Of a stretch of 64,000 nucleotides of DNA, positions 30,906 to 41,158 are shown piece by piece. The stretch is from positions 186,001 through 250,000 of the forward strand of contig NZ_CP087968.1 in assembly GCF_024703895.1 (NCBI RefSeq). The letters are read 5' to 3'. Position numbers and translations under genes: made by a program. The notes beneath the pieces were generated by a model that saw only the letters and a program-made list of their open reading frames with translations, was not told the origin of the DNA and ran no database searches. This DNA comes from Nocardioides sp. B-3 (GTDB lineage: Bacteria > Actinomycetota > Actinomycetes > Propionibacteriales > Nocardioidaceae). The first letter of the stretch is position 1. Every line of letters begins with the position of its first letter.

Positions 30906-32230
30906 CAGGACGTCAGGTGGAGCGGCACGACGAGGTCGCCGATGATCAGGACGACGCCCATCAGCAGCATGGCCAGCCCCATGACGTACGCGATGGGCAG
31001 GAGCTTGGCGACGTCGACGTAGCCGGGGTCGGGGAGACCGCGGAGCCCGGCCCAGCCACGGCGCAGGCCCTCGTAGAGGGCGCCCGCGATGTGACCGCCG
31101 TCGAGCGGCAGCAGCGGGATGAAGTTGAAGAGACCGACGAAGAGGTTGAAGCCGGCGATCAGCATGAACAGGGAGACGATCTTGTCCTTGAGCGGGAAGG
31201 TGTCGTGCGCGGCGACCTCACCCGCGAGCCGACCGCCGCCGACGACGCTCACCGGACCGTTGGGGTCGCGCTCCTCGAGCCCGACGATCGCCTTGGCGAC
31301 GCCGAAGACCTTGACCGGCAGCTGGCCGAGGGACTTCACGACCTCGACCGTCATCGTGCCCATCTGCTGGACGGTGTAGATCGGGCCGCCGGTCTCGTAG
31401 ATCGGCGTGACCTCGGGCAGCACGCCCGGGAAGCCGACCGGCGTGAGCTCCTCGGAGTCGGCGTCGAGCGGGCGTGGCTGGACCGAGGTCGTCGCCCGGA
31501 GCGTGAGCTGTCGACCGTCGCGCTCCACCACGATCGTGGCGCGGGCGTCGTCGTTGTCCCGGATCGACTGCTGCATCTGCTTCCAGCTGGTCACCGGCTC
31601 ACCGTTGAAGGAGATGAAGCGGTCCCCCGGCTCGAGGCCGGCCGCGGCAGCGGGGTCGGGTTGTTCTTCAGCTCGTCGGCGCTGCACACGCGCCCGTCCT
31701 CGTCGGCGGGCACGATGCAGGGCACCACCCGGTCCACGACGGGCTCGGCCTTGGCGTCGACGACTGGCCGACGGTGGCGAAGACGCCCCAGAAGAGGAAG
31801 AACGCGATGGAGATGTTCACCATCGGTCCGCCGGCCATCACGATGACCTTCTTCCACCACGGCCGCTTGTAGAACAGCCGGTCGCGGTCCTCGGGGCCGA
31901 TGTGCTCCCACTCGGCCGCGCGTCGCTGATCAGCTGCGTGAACATGCCGGTGTTGGACTTGCGGACCCGGGAGTCGTCGGTCTCGCCCTTGGCGGGCGGC
32001 AACATGCCGACGATCTTGACGTAGCCGCCGAGCGGGATCGCCTTGACGCCGTATTCGGTCTCGCCGATCTTCTTGCTCCACACGGTCGGGCCGAAGCCGA
32101 CGAACCACTGGGTGACCTTGCCGCCGAACTTCTTCGCCGGGATCAGGTGGCCGAACTCGTGCAGGCCGATCGACGCCATGATCGCGACCGCGAAGATGAG
32201 CACGCCCAGCGTGTAGTAGAGCGCGGTCAC
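30905..32230 (-). CDS. rseP: RIP metalloprotease (site-2 protease family M50)
   Basis: About 441 aa across breaks near 31920, 31765 and 31655. Zinc motif 'SIGLHEFGHLIPAKKFG' in the first helix; central PDZ domain ('AAAAGLEPGDRFISFNGEPVTSW'); C-terminal 'FNFIPLLPLDGGHIAGALYEGL' with the third zinc ligand Asp. Cleaves membrane-anchored anti-sigma factors or signal-peptide remnants. GTG start overlaps the dxr stop (GTGA). The 31765 break again is CCAGG to CCAG. Confidence 0.93.
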
Positions 32231-33320
32231 AAGGTCTCTCCGATGGTGAGTGCAGCCTCCTCACGCGCCCGTGTGTCCGCGGCGAGGATGTCGTCGATCG
32301 TCAGTTGCTCCTGCAAGGGTACGTCGTGGCGCGCAACCACGGAGGCAACCGTGGGAACGATGTCGATGAACCGCAGGCGGCCGGCCATGAAGGCGTCGAC
32401 GCACACCTCGTTGGCCGCGTTGTAGACCGCCGGGGCCGTGGCGCCGCGCTCCCCCGCCTGCCGTGCCAGCGCGACGGCGGGGAACGCCTCGTCGTCCAGC
32501 GGGAAGAATTCCCACGTCTCCCGCCTCGTCCAGTCGACCGCCGGAGCCGCGTCGGGGACGCGGTCGGGCCACGCGAGGCCGAGGGCGATCGGGATCATCA
32601 TCGTGGGCGGGCTGGCCTGCACCGGGGTCGAGCCGTCGGTGAACTCCACCATCGAGTGCACGACGCTCGTCGGGTGCACCACGACGTCGATCCGGTCGTA
32701 GGGCAGGTCGAAGAGCAGGTGCGCCTCGATCACCTCGAGGCCCTTGTTGACCGGGGTCGCCGAGTTGATGGTGATCACCGGGCCCATCGACCGGGTGGGG
32801 TGCTGCAGCGCCTGCTCGAGCGTGACCTCTTCCAGGTCCGCGCGTGCGGCCGCGGAACGGTCCACCGCTGGCGGTCAGCACGAGGCGGCGTACCTCCGCG
32901 GGCGTACCTCCGCGCAGGCACTGGGCGACCGCCGAGTGCTCGGAGTCGACGGGCACGATCTGGCCCGGCTTGGCACGGGCGGTGACCAGCGGCCCGCCCA
33001 TGATCAGCGACTCCTTGTTGGCCGGGGCGAGGGTGGTGCCGGCGTCGAGGGCGGCCGGGGGTCGGGCGCAGGCCGACAGCCCCGGTGATGCCGTTGAGCA
33101 CCACGTCGCAGGCCATGCCCGCCGCCTCGGCGGACGCGTCCTCACCCAACCCGCTGAAGGCCGGCTTGAGCTCGGCGACCTGCTGGTCGAAGAGCTGCTC
33201 GTTGGAACCACCCGCCGTCAGGCCCACCACCCGGAACCGGTCGGGGTTGGCGCGCACCGTGTCGAGTGCCTGCGTGCCGATGGAGCCCGTCGAGCCGAGG
33301 ACGACGATGTCGCGCCTCAT
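32227..33320 (-). CDS. dxr: 1-deoxy-D-xylulose-5-phosphate reductoisomerase
   Basis: About 364 aa with breaks near 33065 and 32865. NADPH site '[17 protein letters not shown]'; catalytic region '[13 protein letters not shown]', '[13 protein letters not shown]', 'TASGGPFRG'; '[18 protein letters not shown]', '[11 protein letters not shown]'. First committed enzyme of the MEP pathway. ATG overlaps the stop of the preceding gene (ATGA) and its own stop overlaps rseP. Confidence 0.95.
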
Positions 33321-33920
33321 GACTGCTCCACTGCCGGGACGAGCGTCTCGCCCGACATCAACGGGGTCAGGAGGGGGTCGACGAGGTCGCCGGCTGCGAC
33401 GGCCAGCAGATGGTCGGCGGTCGCGATCGGCGTACCGGCAATGACGCGGAGCAGGCCGTCACCCGGGACGTCGGCGCAGCCCGCCGGGTCCGTGCGCCCG
33501 GCGCGGCATGGCGGTGGCCCAGTCGAGCTCGCCGGAGTCGTCGATCGTGACGAGCGGGGCGTCACCGAAGTCGTGCGCAGCGGCGGTGCCGACCACGGCC
33601 GGGCCGGGCTTGGGCGAGGCTTCGCGGAACAGCACCGCGCCCACGCGCGCGCACGCCAGCTGGACCACCGTGTCCTCGTACGCGGGCGCGTCGATGAGCA
33701 CGACCTCGGCCCCCGGGCCGACACCGAAGGCCTGCAGCACGCCGGCGAAGGCCCCGACGTCGGTCAAAAGCCGGGCGAAGCTCACGGGGCGATCGCCATC
33801 GAGCACGGCGACCTGCTCGGCGTGACCGCGGATGACGTGGACGTCGACGGCGTTGTAGCAGGCGTTCAGGGTGCCGGGATCGTCTGCGGCCGGCTTCCGG
33901 AACCAGTCAAGCGTGCTCAC
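33317..33920 (-). CDS. Short acyl-CoA-synthetase-like protein, N-terminal portion only
   Basis: About 200 aa, one break near 33500. 'LNACYNAVDVHVIRGHAEQVAVLDGDRPVSFARLL' matches the N-terminus of acetyl/propionyl-CoA synthetases; the following 'GVGPGAEVVLIDAPAYEDTVVQLACARVGAVLF' is their first Rossmann-like unit. The P-loop, AMP-binding and C-terminal domains are absent, so it cannot be an adenylating enzyme as such. Overlaps dxr by ATGA and the M1 peptidase by GTGA, so it is part of the operon. Confidence 0.7.
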
Positions 33921-35329
33921 GCGAGCCCGTTCTCGGCGGTCGCGGCGGGCTTGGCCGGGGTGCGCAGCCGGGCGGTGAAGAAGCCGGTCAGGTCCCGGCC
34001 GCTCACCTGCGCGGCGAGCGCCTCGAACTCCTCCGACGTGGCGTTGCCGCCGGCCTTGGTCTCCAGCCGGGTGCGGATCAGCAGCCAGAACTTCTCCTCG
34101 CCGATCCGGTTGCGCAGCGCCCGGAGGGTCATGCCTCCGCGGTCGTAGACCGGGGTGTCGAAGATGTGCGCGGCACCGGGATCGGTCAGCACGAGCTGCC
34201 AGAAGCGGTCCGAGGTGCCCGGGGAGTCGTAGGCGGCACGCATCGTGTCAGCCGCCGACCGGTCGCCGTGCTGCTCGGCGTAGCGCCACTCCATGAATGT
34301 CGCGGCGCCCTCGTTGAGCCAGATGTCGCGCCAGCGGGCGATCGCGACGTCGTCCCCGAACCATTGGTGGGCGAGCTCGTGCACGACCGGGCGGACATTG
34401 TCCGAGCCGACGTAGGGATAGGTCGGGCGCGTCTGGTTCTCGAGCGCGAAGAACACCGACAGGCCGGTGGTCAGGCCGCCGGTGACGGAGAAGGGATAGG
34501 CGCCGAGGTCGCCCTCGAGCGCCTCGACGATGCCGGGCGTGCGGCCAAGCAGCTTCAACGAGGCCTTCTGCTCATCCGCCGAGAGCTGCTGCGACACCGC
34601 GTTGACCCACGGCAGACCGTTGCTGGTGCCCTTCTGGATGGCGAAGTCGCCGGCGGCGAAGAACGCGAGGTAGGACGCCATCGGCTCGTCGGCGCGCCAG
34701 CGCCGTGTCGTGCCGCGCTTGCTCTTCTTCTTGCCCACGAGGTTGCCGTTGGCGATCACTTCGCGCCCGGTCGGCACGGTGGTGCTGATGTCGAACAGCG
34801 CCTTGTCGCTCGGGTGGTCGTTGGCGGGGAACCACCGGGTCGCCATGTGCGGCTGGTTCATCGCGACGGCCTCGCGGCCGTTGGCCAGCCAGTTGCCCTC
34901 GCCGGCATAGCGCTCGGTCGCGGGCCGACCGGCGTACTTCACCGTGACGGTGTGGTTGGAGCCCGTCGTCAGCGGGGCCGCGGGTGTGATGGTCAGCTCG
35001 TGGCTGGTCTGGTCGACCTCGGCAGCGACGCCGTCGACCTTCACCTTGCTCACCGGCAGCAGGAAGTCGAGGTTGAAGCTGCTCAGGTCGGCGGTGGCCG
35101 TCAGCGTGAGCTTCGTCCTGCCCTGCAGCGTCTGGCGGGGCACGTCGTAGCGGTTCTTGATCTTGTACGCCGCAACGTCGATGCCGCCGTTGCCGTCGAG
35201 CGGCCAGTACGCATCCCCGATGCCGCTGGACCCGGGGGCCGGGGCCGCGGTCTTGTCGGCGGCGGTCGCCATGCCCCCTCCGAGCACTGACACGACAACG
35301 GCAGCGGCAGCCACGCTTCGCGAGATCAC
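33917..35329 (-). CDS. Secreted M1 family aminopeptidase
   Basis: 470 aa, uninterrupted. Signal peptide 'VISRSVAAAAVVVSVLGGG'. Substrate-anchoring 'SVFFALENQTRP' (equivalent of GAMEN) then the gluzincin site 'VVHELAHQWFGDDVAIARW' with the third ligand Glu in 'IWLNEGAATFMEW'. Compact C-terminus lacking the ~400-residue helical domain of long M1 enzymes. GTG start at 35329. Role: extracytoplasmic peptide degradation; substrate unknown. Confidence 0.88.
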   Translation of the reverse strand: MISRSVAAAAVVVSVLGGGMATAADKTAAPAPGSSGIGDAYWPLDGNGGIDVAAYKIKNRYDVPRQTLQGRTKLTLTATADLSSFNLDFLLPVSKVKVDGVAAEVDQTSHELTITPAAPLTTGSNHTVTVKYAGRPATERYAGEGNWLANGREAVAMNQPHMATRWFPANDHPSDKALFDISTTVPTGREVIANGNLVGKKKSKRGTTRRWRADEPMASYLAFFAAGDFAIQKGTSNGLPWVNAVSQQLSADEQKASLKLLGRTPGIVEALEGDLGAYPFSVTGGLTTGLSVFFALENQTRPTYPYVGSDNVRPVVHELAHQWFGDDVAIARWRDIWLNEGAATFMEWRYAEQHGDRSAADTMRAAYDSPGTSDRFWQLVLTDPGAAHIFDTPVYDRGGMTLRALRNRIGEEKFWLLIRTRLETKAGGNATSEEFEALAAQVSGRDLTGFFTARLRTPAKPAATAENGLA

Positions 35330-35437
35330 GCCCTGCAACCTACCGGCCGGGCGATTAATCGGTTGCCCGCCCGGGCACCGGCCGACACGATGGTCGGGCG
35401 CACCCCGCGCGCGCCACCAGATGAGAGGAGCCGTGAC

Positions 35438-36351
35438 ATGCCAACCACTGTCCTCGGCCTGTCCGCAGACCGTCCCTCTCATTCCCGGAGCACCCTTGTC
35501 ACAGCACACTCCGGGCTCGGCTGACGAGCTCGACCCCTCTTTCGTCTTCGACTTCCAGACCTACGACGAACGGCTCGCGCCCAACCAGCGCTGGTCCACC
35601 CGGCTCGACGTCGAGCCACTCATGCGCGGCCCCCGAGCCGCGGCCCGACTGGGTCGTGACGTCGCAGGGCGCCATCGACACCGAGCTCGGCATCCTGAAG
35701 ACCGGCAAGGAGGCCGACGTCTTCCTGCTCGAGCGCGCCGATCCGCACGACCCCGACGGCGGTGTGATCATGGCCGCCAAGCGCTACGCGACACCGACCA
35801 CCGCACCTTCCACCGCGCCGCCAGCTACACCGAGGGCCGCTCGATGAAGCGCTCGCGCGACGAGCGCGCCCCCTCAAGCGCAAGTCCACGTGGGGGCGGC
35901 TCGTGGCGGCCGGTGAGTGGGCGGTCTCCGAGTGGGGCGCGTTGGAAGCGCTTCCACGAGCTCGGGCTGCCGGTGCCCTACCCGGTGCAGATCGAGGGCA
36001 CCGAGATCCTGATGGAGTGGGTCACCCATGACGGCGAGACCGCTCCCCGGCTGGCGCAGACGCGACCCGCACCGGACCTGCTGGAGCACTACTTCGAGCA
36101 GCTCCGCGACTCGCTGGCCACGATGGTGCAGCACGGTCTGGTGCACGGCGACCTGTCGCCGTACAACACGCTCGCCGCAGGCGAACGCCTCGTCATCATC
36201 GACCTCCCGCAGATCGTGGACCTCGTCGGCAACCCGCAGGGGATGGACTTCCTGCTGCGCGACTGCGCCAACATGTGCACTCGGTTCCGCGCGTGGGCTC
36301 GAGGTCGACGAGCACGAGCTCTTCGGGGAGCTGATGGCGCACGCGTTCTAG
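35438..36351 (+). CDS. RIO-type serine/threonine protein kinase
   Basis: About 300 aa with several breaks (near 35635, 35790, 35870, 36290). 'SFVFDFQTYDERLAPNQRWS', ATP site 'QGAIDTELGILKTGKEADVFLLE', 'HELGLPVPYPVQIEGTEILMEW', catalytic loop 'LVHGDLSPYNTL', metal Asp in 'LVIIDLPQIVDLVG'. The start is unsettled: ATG 35438 has the strong GAGAGGAG site 7 nt upstream but opens a 28-codon frame, so one more indel is needed to join it to the kinase; TTG 35496 with GGAG is directly in frame. Bacterial RIO kinases are little studied. Confidence 0.82.
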
Positions 36352-36360
36352 GGTCTGCGT

Positions 36361-37444
36361 GTGAAGCGAACCCGCGGCAGCGTCGTCGATGTCACCACGC
36401 TGGCCGACTTCGACCAGCGTCTCGCCACCGGCGCGACGTCGGTCGCCGGCTGGCGGGTGACGGGGCTCGACCTGCGCTCGCACGGCCCCGCCCCGGCGTC
36501 GGTGTCGGTCGCGCAGTCCCTGTTCCCGGGCTGCGTGTTCAAGTCCGCGGACGAGGAGTCCGTACGGCGACGCGGGGCTGTCGTCCTGCCGCGGGTGCCC
36601 GACGTGCCGCTCGACACCTACCGCAGCTCGCTCTACTCGCCGCGCGACCTCTACGACACGGCCGTCTACGCGGACTCGCTCGACGCCCGCGCCTACGCCC
36701 CGGTCGCGCGGCGTGCCAGACCGAGGACGACGCCCTCGCGGTGGCCCTGCACGACCACTCGATCGACACCGCCCCTGGACGCGTGGATCGCGGGACGGTC
36801 GATCGTCGGCGTGATGGGCGGGCACGCGCTGGCGCGGGGCTCTGCGGGCTACGGCGACGCGGCTCGCCTCGGTCGACTGCTCGCCGGCTCGTTCACCGTC
36901 GCCACCGGCGGTGGGCCGGGCGCGATGGAGGCGGCGAACCCGGGGGCCTTCCTCTCGTCCGCGCCGTCGTCGGTGCTCTCCTCGGCGCTCGAGTCACTGG
37001 GCGCCGTACCCTCCTTCACGCCCGACGTCGGCACCCGGGCGGACGCAGCCTTCGAGGTGATCGAGGCCCACGGCCCCGGCATCGAGTCGCTCGGCATCCC
37101 GACGTGGCACTACGGCCACGAGCCGCCGAACCCCTTCGCCACCGCGATCGCGAAGTACGTCCGCAACGCCACCCGCGAGGCGATCCTGCTGGAGGTGTGC
37201 AACGCCGGGATCGTGTTCCTGCCCGGCGCAGGAGGGACGGTTCAGGAGATCTTCCAGGGACGCGTGCGAGAACTACTACGCCGACGAGTCGTCCGTCGCG
37301 CCGATGGTGCTCGTCGGGGTCTCGCACTGGACGTCGACCGTGCCGGCCCGGCCACTGCTCTCGTCACTGGCCGCCGGGCGGGCGATGGAGGGGCACGTAC
37401 ACCTCGTCGACACGGTCGACGAGGCCGTGGCGGTGCTGACGTGA
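36361..37444 (+). CDS. LOG family protein with N-terminal extension
   Basis: About 360 aa; breaks near 36710, 36775 (compensating pair) and 37262. The C-terminal Rossmann-like LOG domain has 'GVMGGHALARGSAGY', 'VATGGGPGAMEAANPG', 'GIVFLPGAGGTVQEIFQ', the PGGxGTxxE-type nucleotide-binding motif of cytokinin-phosphoribohydrolase-like proteins. The first ~140 residues ('LADFDQRLATGATSVAGWRVTG...') are an extra domain not in short LOG proteins. The true substrate in bacteria without cytokinins is probably a nucleoside monophosphate. GTG start, just behind the RIO kinase; stop overlaps the next gene. Confidence 0.83.
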
Positions 37445-37822
37445 TCTTCGACCGGGCCCGGGCCGAGGCCGTGGTTGCACACCTGCAGCCCGTCTTCGAT
37501 GCCGACGGATCGGACTGGTCGTTCCAAGGCATCTCCGAGCCGCCCACGGCCCTGCTCTGGGAAGCGGTGCCCTCCTCCTTCCTCGCGCGGCATCCGGACT
37601 CGGACATCGAGGAGTCAGTACGGCCAGCGAGCCGCCGAGATCCCGTGCCTCGACTTCTGGTTCTACCTCGAGGATGGCGTGGTCTCGTTGTCGTGGGAGG
37701 GCTATCCGCAGGGGCCGGCTCTGCCCGGGTGCCGACAGGCGACGGCGCCGTCGATGGTCGCGCCCCCGGCATCGCTGCTGGCGGACTACCTGCGCATCGA
37801 CCTGTCCGATTCCCCGGCCTGA
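37441..37822 (+). CDS. Hypothetical protein
   Basis: About 127 aa, one break near 37615. GTG start overlaps the LOG gene stop. 'FDRARAEAVVAHLQPVFDAD', 'LDFWFYLEDGVVSLSWEGYP', 'LLADYLRIDL'. No family recognised; it looks like a small globular cytoplasmic protein. Probably cotranscribed with the LOG gene. Confidence 0.55.
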
Positions 37823-38428
37823 ACGCCGGACTCGGAGGTTGAGGAGGGCCGAAGGCTCGTCACGAAACCGCAGAGTCCTCGACTCCGGCCCAGGGCGACG
37901 ACGCCCTCGCCGCCGTCCCAGCGGGCTCGCAGCACGGGTCCGGCGGGGTCGGCCGACTCGAGGTCGGTCGTCAGGTGCACGTCGAGCCCGTCGGGAGACG
38001 AAGCGGCGTTGCTGAGGGTCAGCTCGACCGTGGGTTCACGGGTGTCCACCAAGGCGTCGCCGTCGTAGATCTCGAGCGCTGCCTGCTCCTGCAGCCCGGC
38101 GAGCGCGTTGGTAGGCCGCGATCGCGACTGGGTCACCGGTGGCGTCGTAGATCCATCGCGTCCCGAGGGCCGAGTGCTCCATCGTCGTGATCAGGTGGTC
38201 CTCGGCGCCGTCGAGCGGTGCCGCCCGATAGGTCAGCACCGCTCGGCGTGCAGCGCCGCCGCCGCGCGTGACGAGGAGCGCCTCGATGCCGACCTCGCCG
38301 GCCGGGTCGTCGAAGCGGTAGCTGGCGACTCGGTGCAGCTCCCCGTCACCGGAGACCTCACTGCCGAGCCATGAATCGAGGAGCTCGAGCTTGGACGGGG
38401 TGATCGTTGCGCGGTGGATGATCGCCAT
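37786..38428 (-). CDS. Maltokinase N-terminal cap-like (CG0192-related) protein
   Basis: About 205 aa, break near 38110. The start 'MAIIHRATITPSKLELLDSWLG' is the signature of the maltokinase N-terminal cap family; 'YRFDDPAGEVGIEALLV', 'VLTYRAAPLDGAEDHLITTMEHSALGTRWIYDA' follow. The kinase domain is missing, as in other stand-alone members. The 3' end is uncertain: the frame runs over an intergenic repeat at 37837-37869 and into the end of the previous gene, so a further indel and an earlier stop are likely. Confidence 0.75.
37837..37869. repeat. Intergenic repeat, GGTTTC...CTCAACC type, copy 1
   Basis: Read on the minus strand it runs GGTTTCGTGACGAGCC...CTCCTCAACC. The same outer sequences, with a different GC-rich interior, occur at 41101-41137. 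Both copies lie at gene ends. I recall such sequences as common intergenic repeats in Nocardioides-type genomes. Confidence 0.6.
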
Positions 38429-38553
38429 GGAGGTGAGCCTAGCCAGCGATCTCCTCAGCCGGGGCCGGCGCGGATTGCGTCCCGGGCGCGCCGATGGCCC
38501 CACTGCTCACCCTGTGTGTCTGATGCGGGCGGCCTGCGGGGTCCGGGGCGGGA

Positions 38554-39987
38554 TCAATGTCGAGAGTTGGACTCAATGCCCGGTGGTGGCGCGTCGGGAG
38601 CCGTGTCCGTGCAGGTGGTACCGGTGGGGTCGCGTCGGTAGGTATGGCCGTGCGGGCTGGTCCACTCGAACACTCCGCTGGTGGGCTGGGTGACGCACCA
38701 GCGTCCATGGGTCTTGAGACGGTGATGTCGGCGGCAGAGGGCGCCGAGGTTGGAGGTGATCGTCGGCCCGGGTTGAGGTCGTCCATCGGCCGCGACCGTG
38801 TGGTCGAACGGAATCGTGTGGTCGATGTCGGACCGGCTCGCGGGGTGGCTGCACCGGGGGAACACGCAGGTCCCGTCGCGGAGCTCGATCTGTACGCGTT
38901 GTCGCTCGGTGGGTTCATAGCCCGGCGTGTGGAGCTCAGGTGTTGAGATCGATGACCGGTTTGAGATTGATGCGGGTGTGGGAATCGCCGCACCACGACT
39001 TCACCGGGTCGAGCAGCAGCAGGCGCTGTCCCTCGTCCATCCGTCCGAACTGATCGACCTCGAGTCCGCCTGCAAGGCCGGCCTTGAAGTGCAGGTGCAG
39101 CTCGAGCGCCCGCGAGGCGGGCAGGTGGCGCTTCCCGTCGGGCACGTCGGCCTCCGTGGTCAGGCCGATCCCGGAGGAAAGGTCGAGGGCCAACTGGTGC
39201 CGGGCGAGGTGCCCCAGCGCCATGGCGCGGTGGGCGCCGAGAGACTCCTCGGAACCGAGGGCCTTGAGCTCGGCTGCCCCTTCACGCAGGACGTGGTCGA
39301 GATCGAGGGCGTCGGCGAGGTCGAGCTCGGCGGTGACCGGCGTGGTGCCGGCGTAGCCGACCTGATCGGTGTCGACGGTGACGTGCCGGGTGTCGGGGGC
39401 ACTCGGGGTGCGGGTCATCGGGGTCGATGGGTTCGGTGGGATGTTGCCGGGCGATGGCCTCAGTCACGAGGCGGTCGAGCTGTGCGGGTCCGACCTTCGC
39501 GGCGTACGGCGTGATCTGCCCGTCGATCCGGGCGACCGACTCGATGGTCAGCGCCGGGGTGGAGTGGATGGTGGACTCGGCGACCAGCCGGGCACGCCGA
39601 GGCAGGGACGCGGCCAGCGTGGACCGCGGCCCAGAGTCGTGGCAGCCGGTGCCGCAGCTCCAGCGAGTGGCCGATCAGGCGCTTGGCCGCGGTGGTGGAG
39701 ATGCCGAGGACGGTGCCGAGCTCGGCGATGCAGAACTCCGCCACCTTCGGGCAGCCAATCCCGGCGATGGCTTCCTCGTGCTCGATCCCGGCGAGGGTGT
39801 AGGTCGCGGACTGGTGCAGTGACTCGGGCGGGTGCAGGTCGGCCCACAAGGCCGCGGCATGGAGCTTGCGGGCGGCCGCGGTGTCCTCGGCTCGTTGCTG
39901 CGAGCGGGCAAGATCCAGCACCTCGCGAGCCGACATGTCGTCGGTGGCGTCGGCCACGAACGCGGCCGGGGGCTGGGAGGTTTGCAT
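38554..39987 (-). CDS. DUF222 / 13E12 repeat protein with C-terminal HNH nuclease domain
   Basis: About 477 aa across breaks near 39595, 39410 and 38935. The DUF222 half has 'SAREVLDLARSQQRAEDTAAARKL', 'VAEFCIAELGTVLGISTTAAKRLIGHSLEL'; the HNH domain has 'CVFPRCSHPASRSDIDHTIPFD', 'GALCRRHHRLKTHGRW'. Such proteins are abundant in actinobacterial genomes and behave like mobile or defence-associated nucleases; no function is proven. Start ATG 39987 chosen; ATG 40017 is also possible. An AT-richer stretch follows upstream. Confidence 0.85.
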
Positions 39988-40164
39988 GTCTTCGACGCTA
40001 TAGATGACCACCGACAACGGGCCTCCGAAATCGACCGATTTCGGGGTCTGGGGAAAACAATTTCAAAGAATTTTCGAGGACAAGCACGAGCGACGTGAGG
40101 CCAGGGTCTCATTGCCTCGCAATTGGCTTGCGTTTGCCGCGGCAGGTCTCAAGAGTTCGACCAT

Positions 40165-41093
40165 CATGGACTTCCTCCAAGCTGCTGCGGCCGTCTTCGA
40201 TCTCGGACTCTGCACCGGGCGCTGCACCGGTCGTGGGTGGGCTCTCGAATGACGTGTGGCGTATCGAAACGGCACGCGGGGTCTTCGCTGAAGGTGATGG
40301 GCGTCAACGCTGACACTCCTTCGTTCCGCGGCAACCTCGAGGCGGCCTTCGCGATCGAGCGGAACGCGTTCGACCGTGGCGTTTCGTGCCCTGCACCTGT
40401 GTCGCTGCCGAGCGGCGAATGTCTTGCGTTGGTGCACGGTCGACTGGTCCGCGCCCACAGTTGGCTGCACGAGGGGATCCCCGCCGAGGTGCCCGGGGAC
40501 GCGACTCGGGCCAGTGGTCTGCTCGCTCGCATCCACGCATCGTCACCGAGCCAACTCCTTCCCCCGGGTGACGAACCATGGGACGTTGCAGGGTGGGCCG
40601 GACTCGCGGAGCATCCCGCCATGCCGACCCAACTCGCTGCTCAACTGCGCAGTGCCGCGCCTGCACTCGCCGAACTCGAGGCGATCACCGCGGCGCCGGG
40701 ACTGGTCGTTGCGCACGCGCCGTCGCACGGGATCTGGACCCCAAGAACACCCTCGTCGTCCGCGACCAGCTCGTAGCGCTGGACTGGGATGCGGCACGGA
40801 TCCAGCCGGTTGCTCGAGAAGCGGTCGGGCTCGCACTCGATTGGTCCACCGATCCCACGGAGTTCCTGCAGGTGGTGGCCGCCTACGCTGCCGCAGCGAA
40901 TGCCGAGATTCCGAGTGCCCCGTGGGTGTTCGGTGGTTGGGTCGCCGCGTTGGGAGGTTGGCTGGCCTACAACGCCACGGAGCGGATCGCCTCAGACGTC
41001 GGACGCGAGGAGACCAGACTCACCTGCATTCGCCTACTGGCCCTGCACAACTCGTTCGGCAACTACCCGGGTGTCCCGGAACGCGACAGGTGA
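40165..41093 (+). CDS. Phosphotransferase of the aminoglycoside-phosphotransferase (APH) fold
   Basis: About 309 aa; breaks near 40212, 40292 and 40730. 'GAAPVVGGLSNDVWRIETARG', 'LKVMGVNADTPSFRGNLEAAFAIERNAF', catalytic loop HGDLDPKNTLV (needs one base at 40730), metal Asp in 'LVALDWDAARI'. The coding style is less GC-rich than its neighbours. Small-molecule kinase; there is no evidence that it confers antibiotic resistance. Divergent from the HNH gene across an AT-rich spacer. Confidence 0.78.
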
Positions 41094-41100
41094 GCGCCTT

Positions 41101-41137
41101 GGTTTCCGACACGCTCGCTGGCGCTCGCTGCTCAACC
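41101..41137. repeat. Intergenic repeat, GGTTTC...CTCAACC type, copy 2
   Basis: GGTTTCCGACACGCTCGCTG... ending CTCAACC, in the 65-bp gap between two converging genes. Shares its ends with the repeat at 37837-37869 in inverse orientation. Confidence 0.6.
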
Positions 41138-41158
41138 AGCGGCGGCCAGCGGCAGGCC

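Noticed and set aside
40165..41093. Aminoglycoside resistance gene
   Set aside because: Only the general APH fold is visible; many such kinases act on other small molecules.
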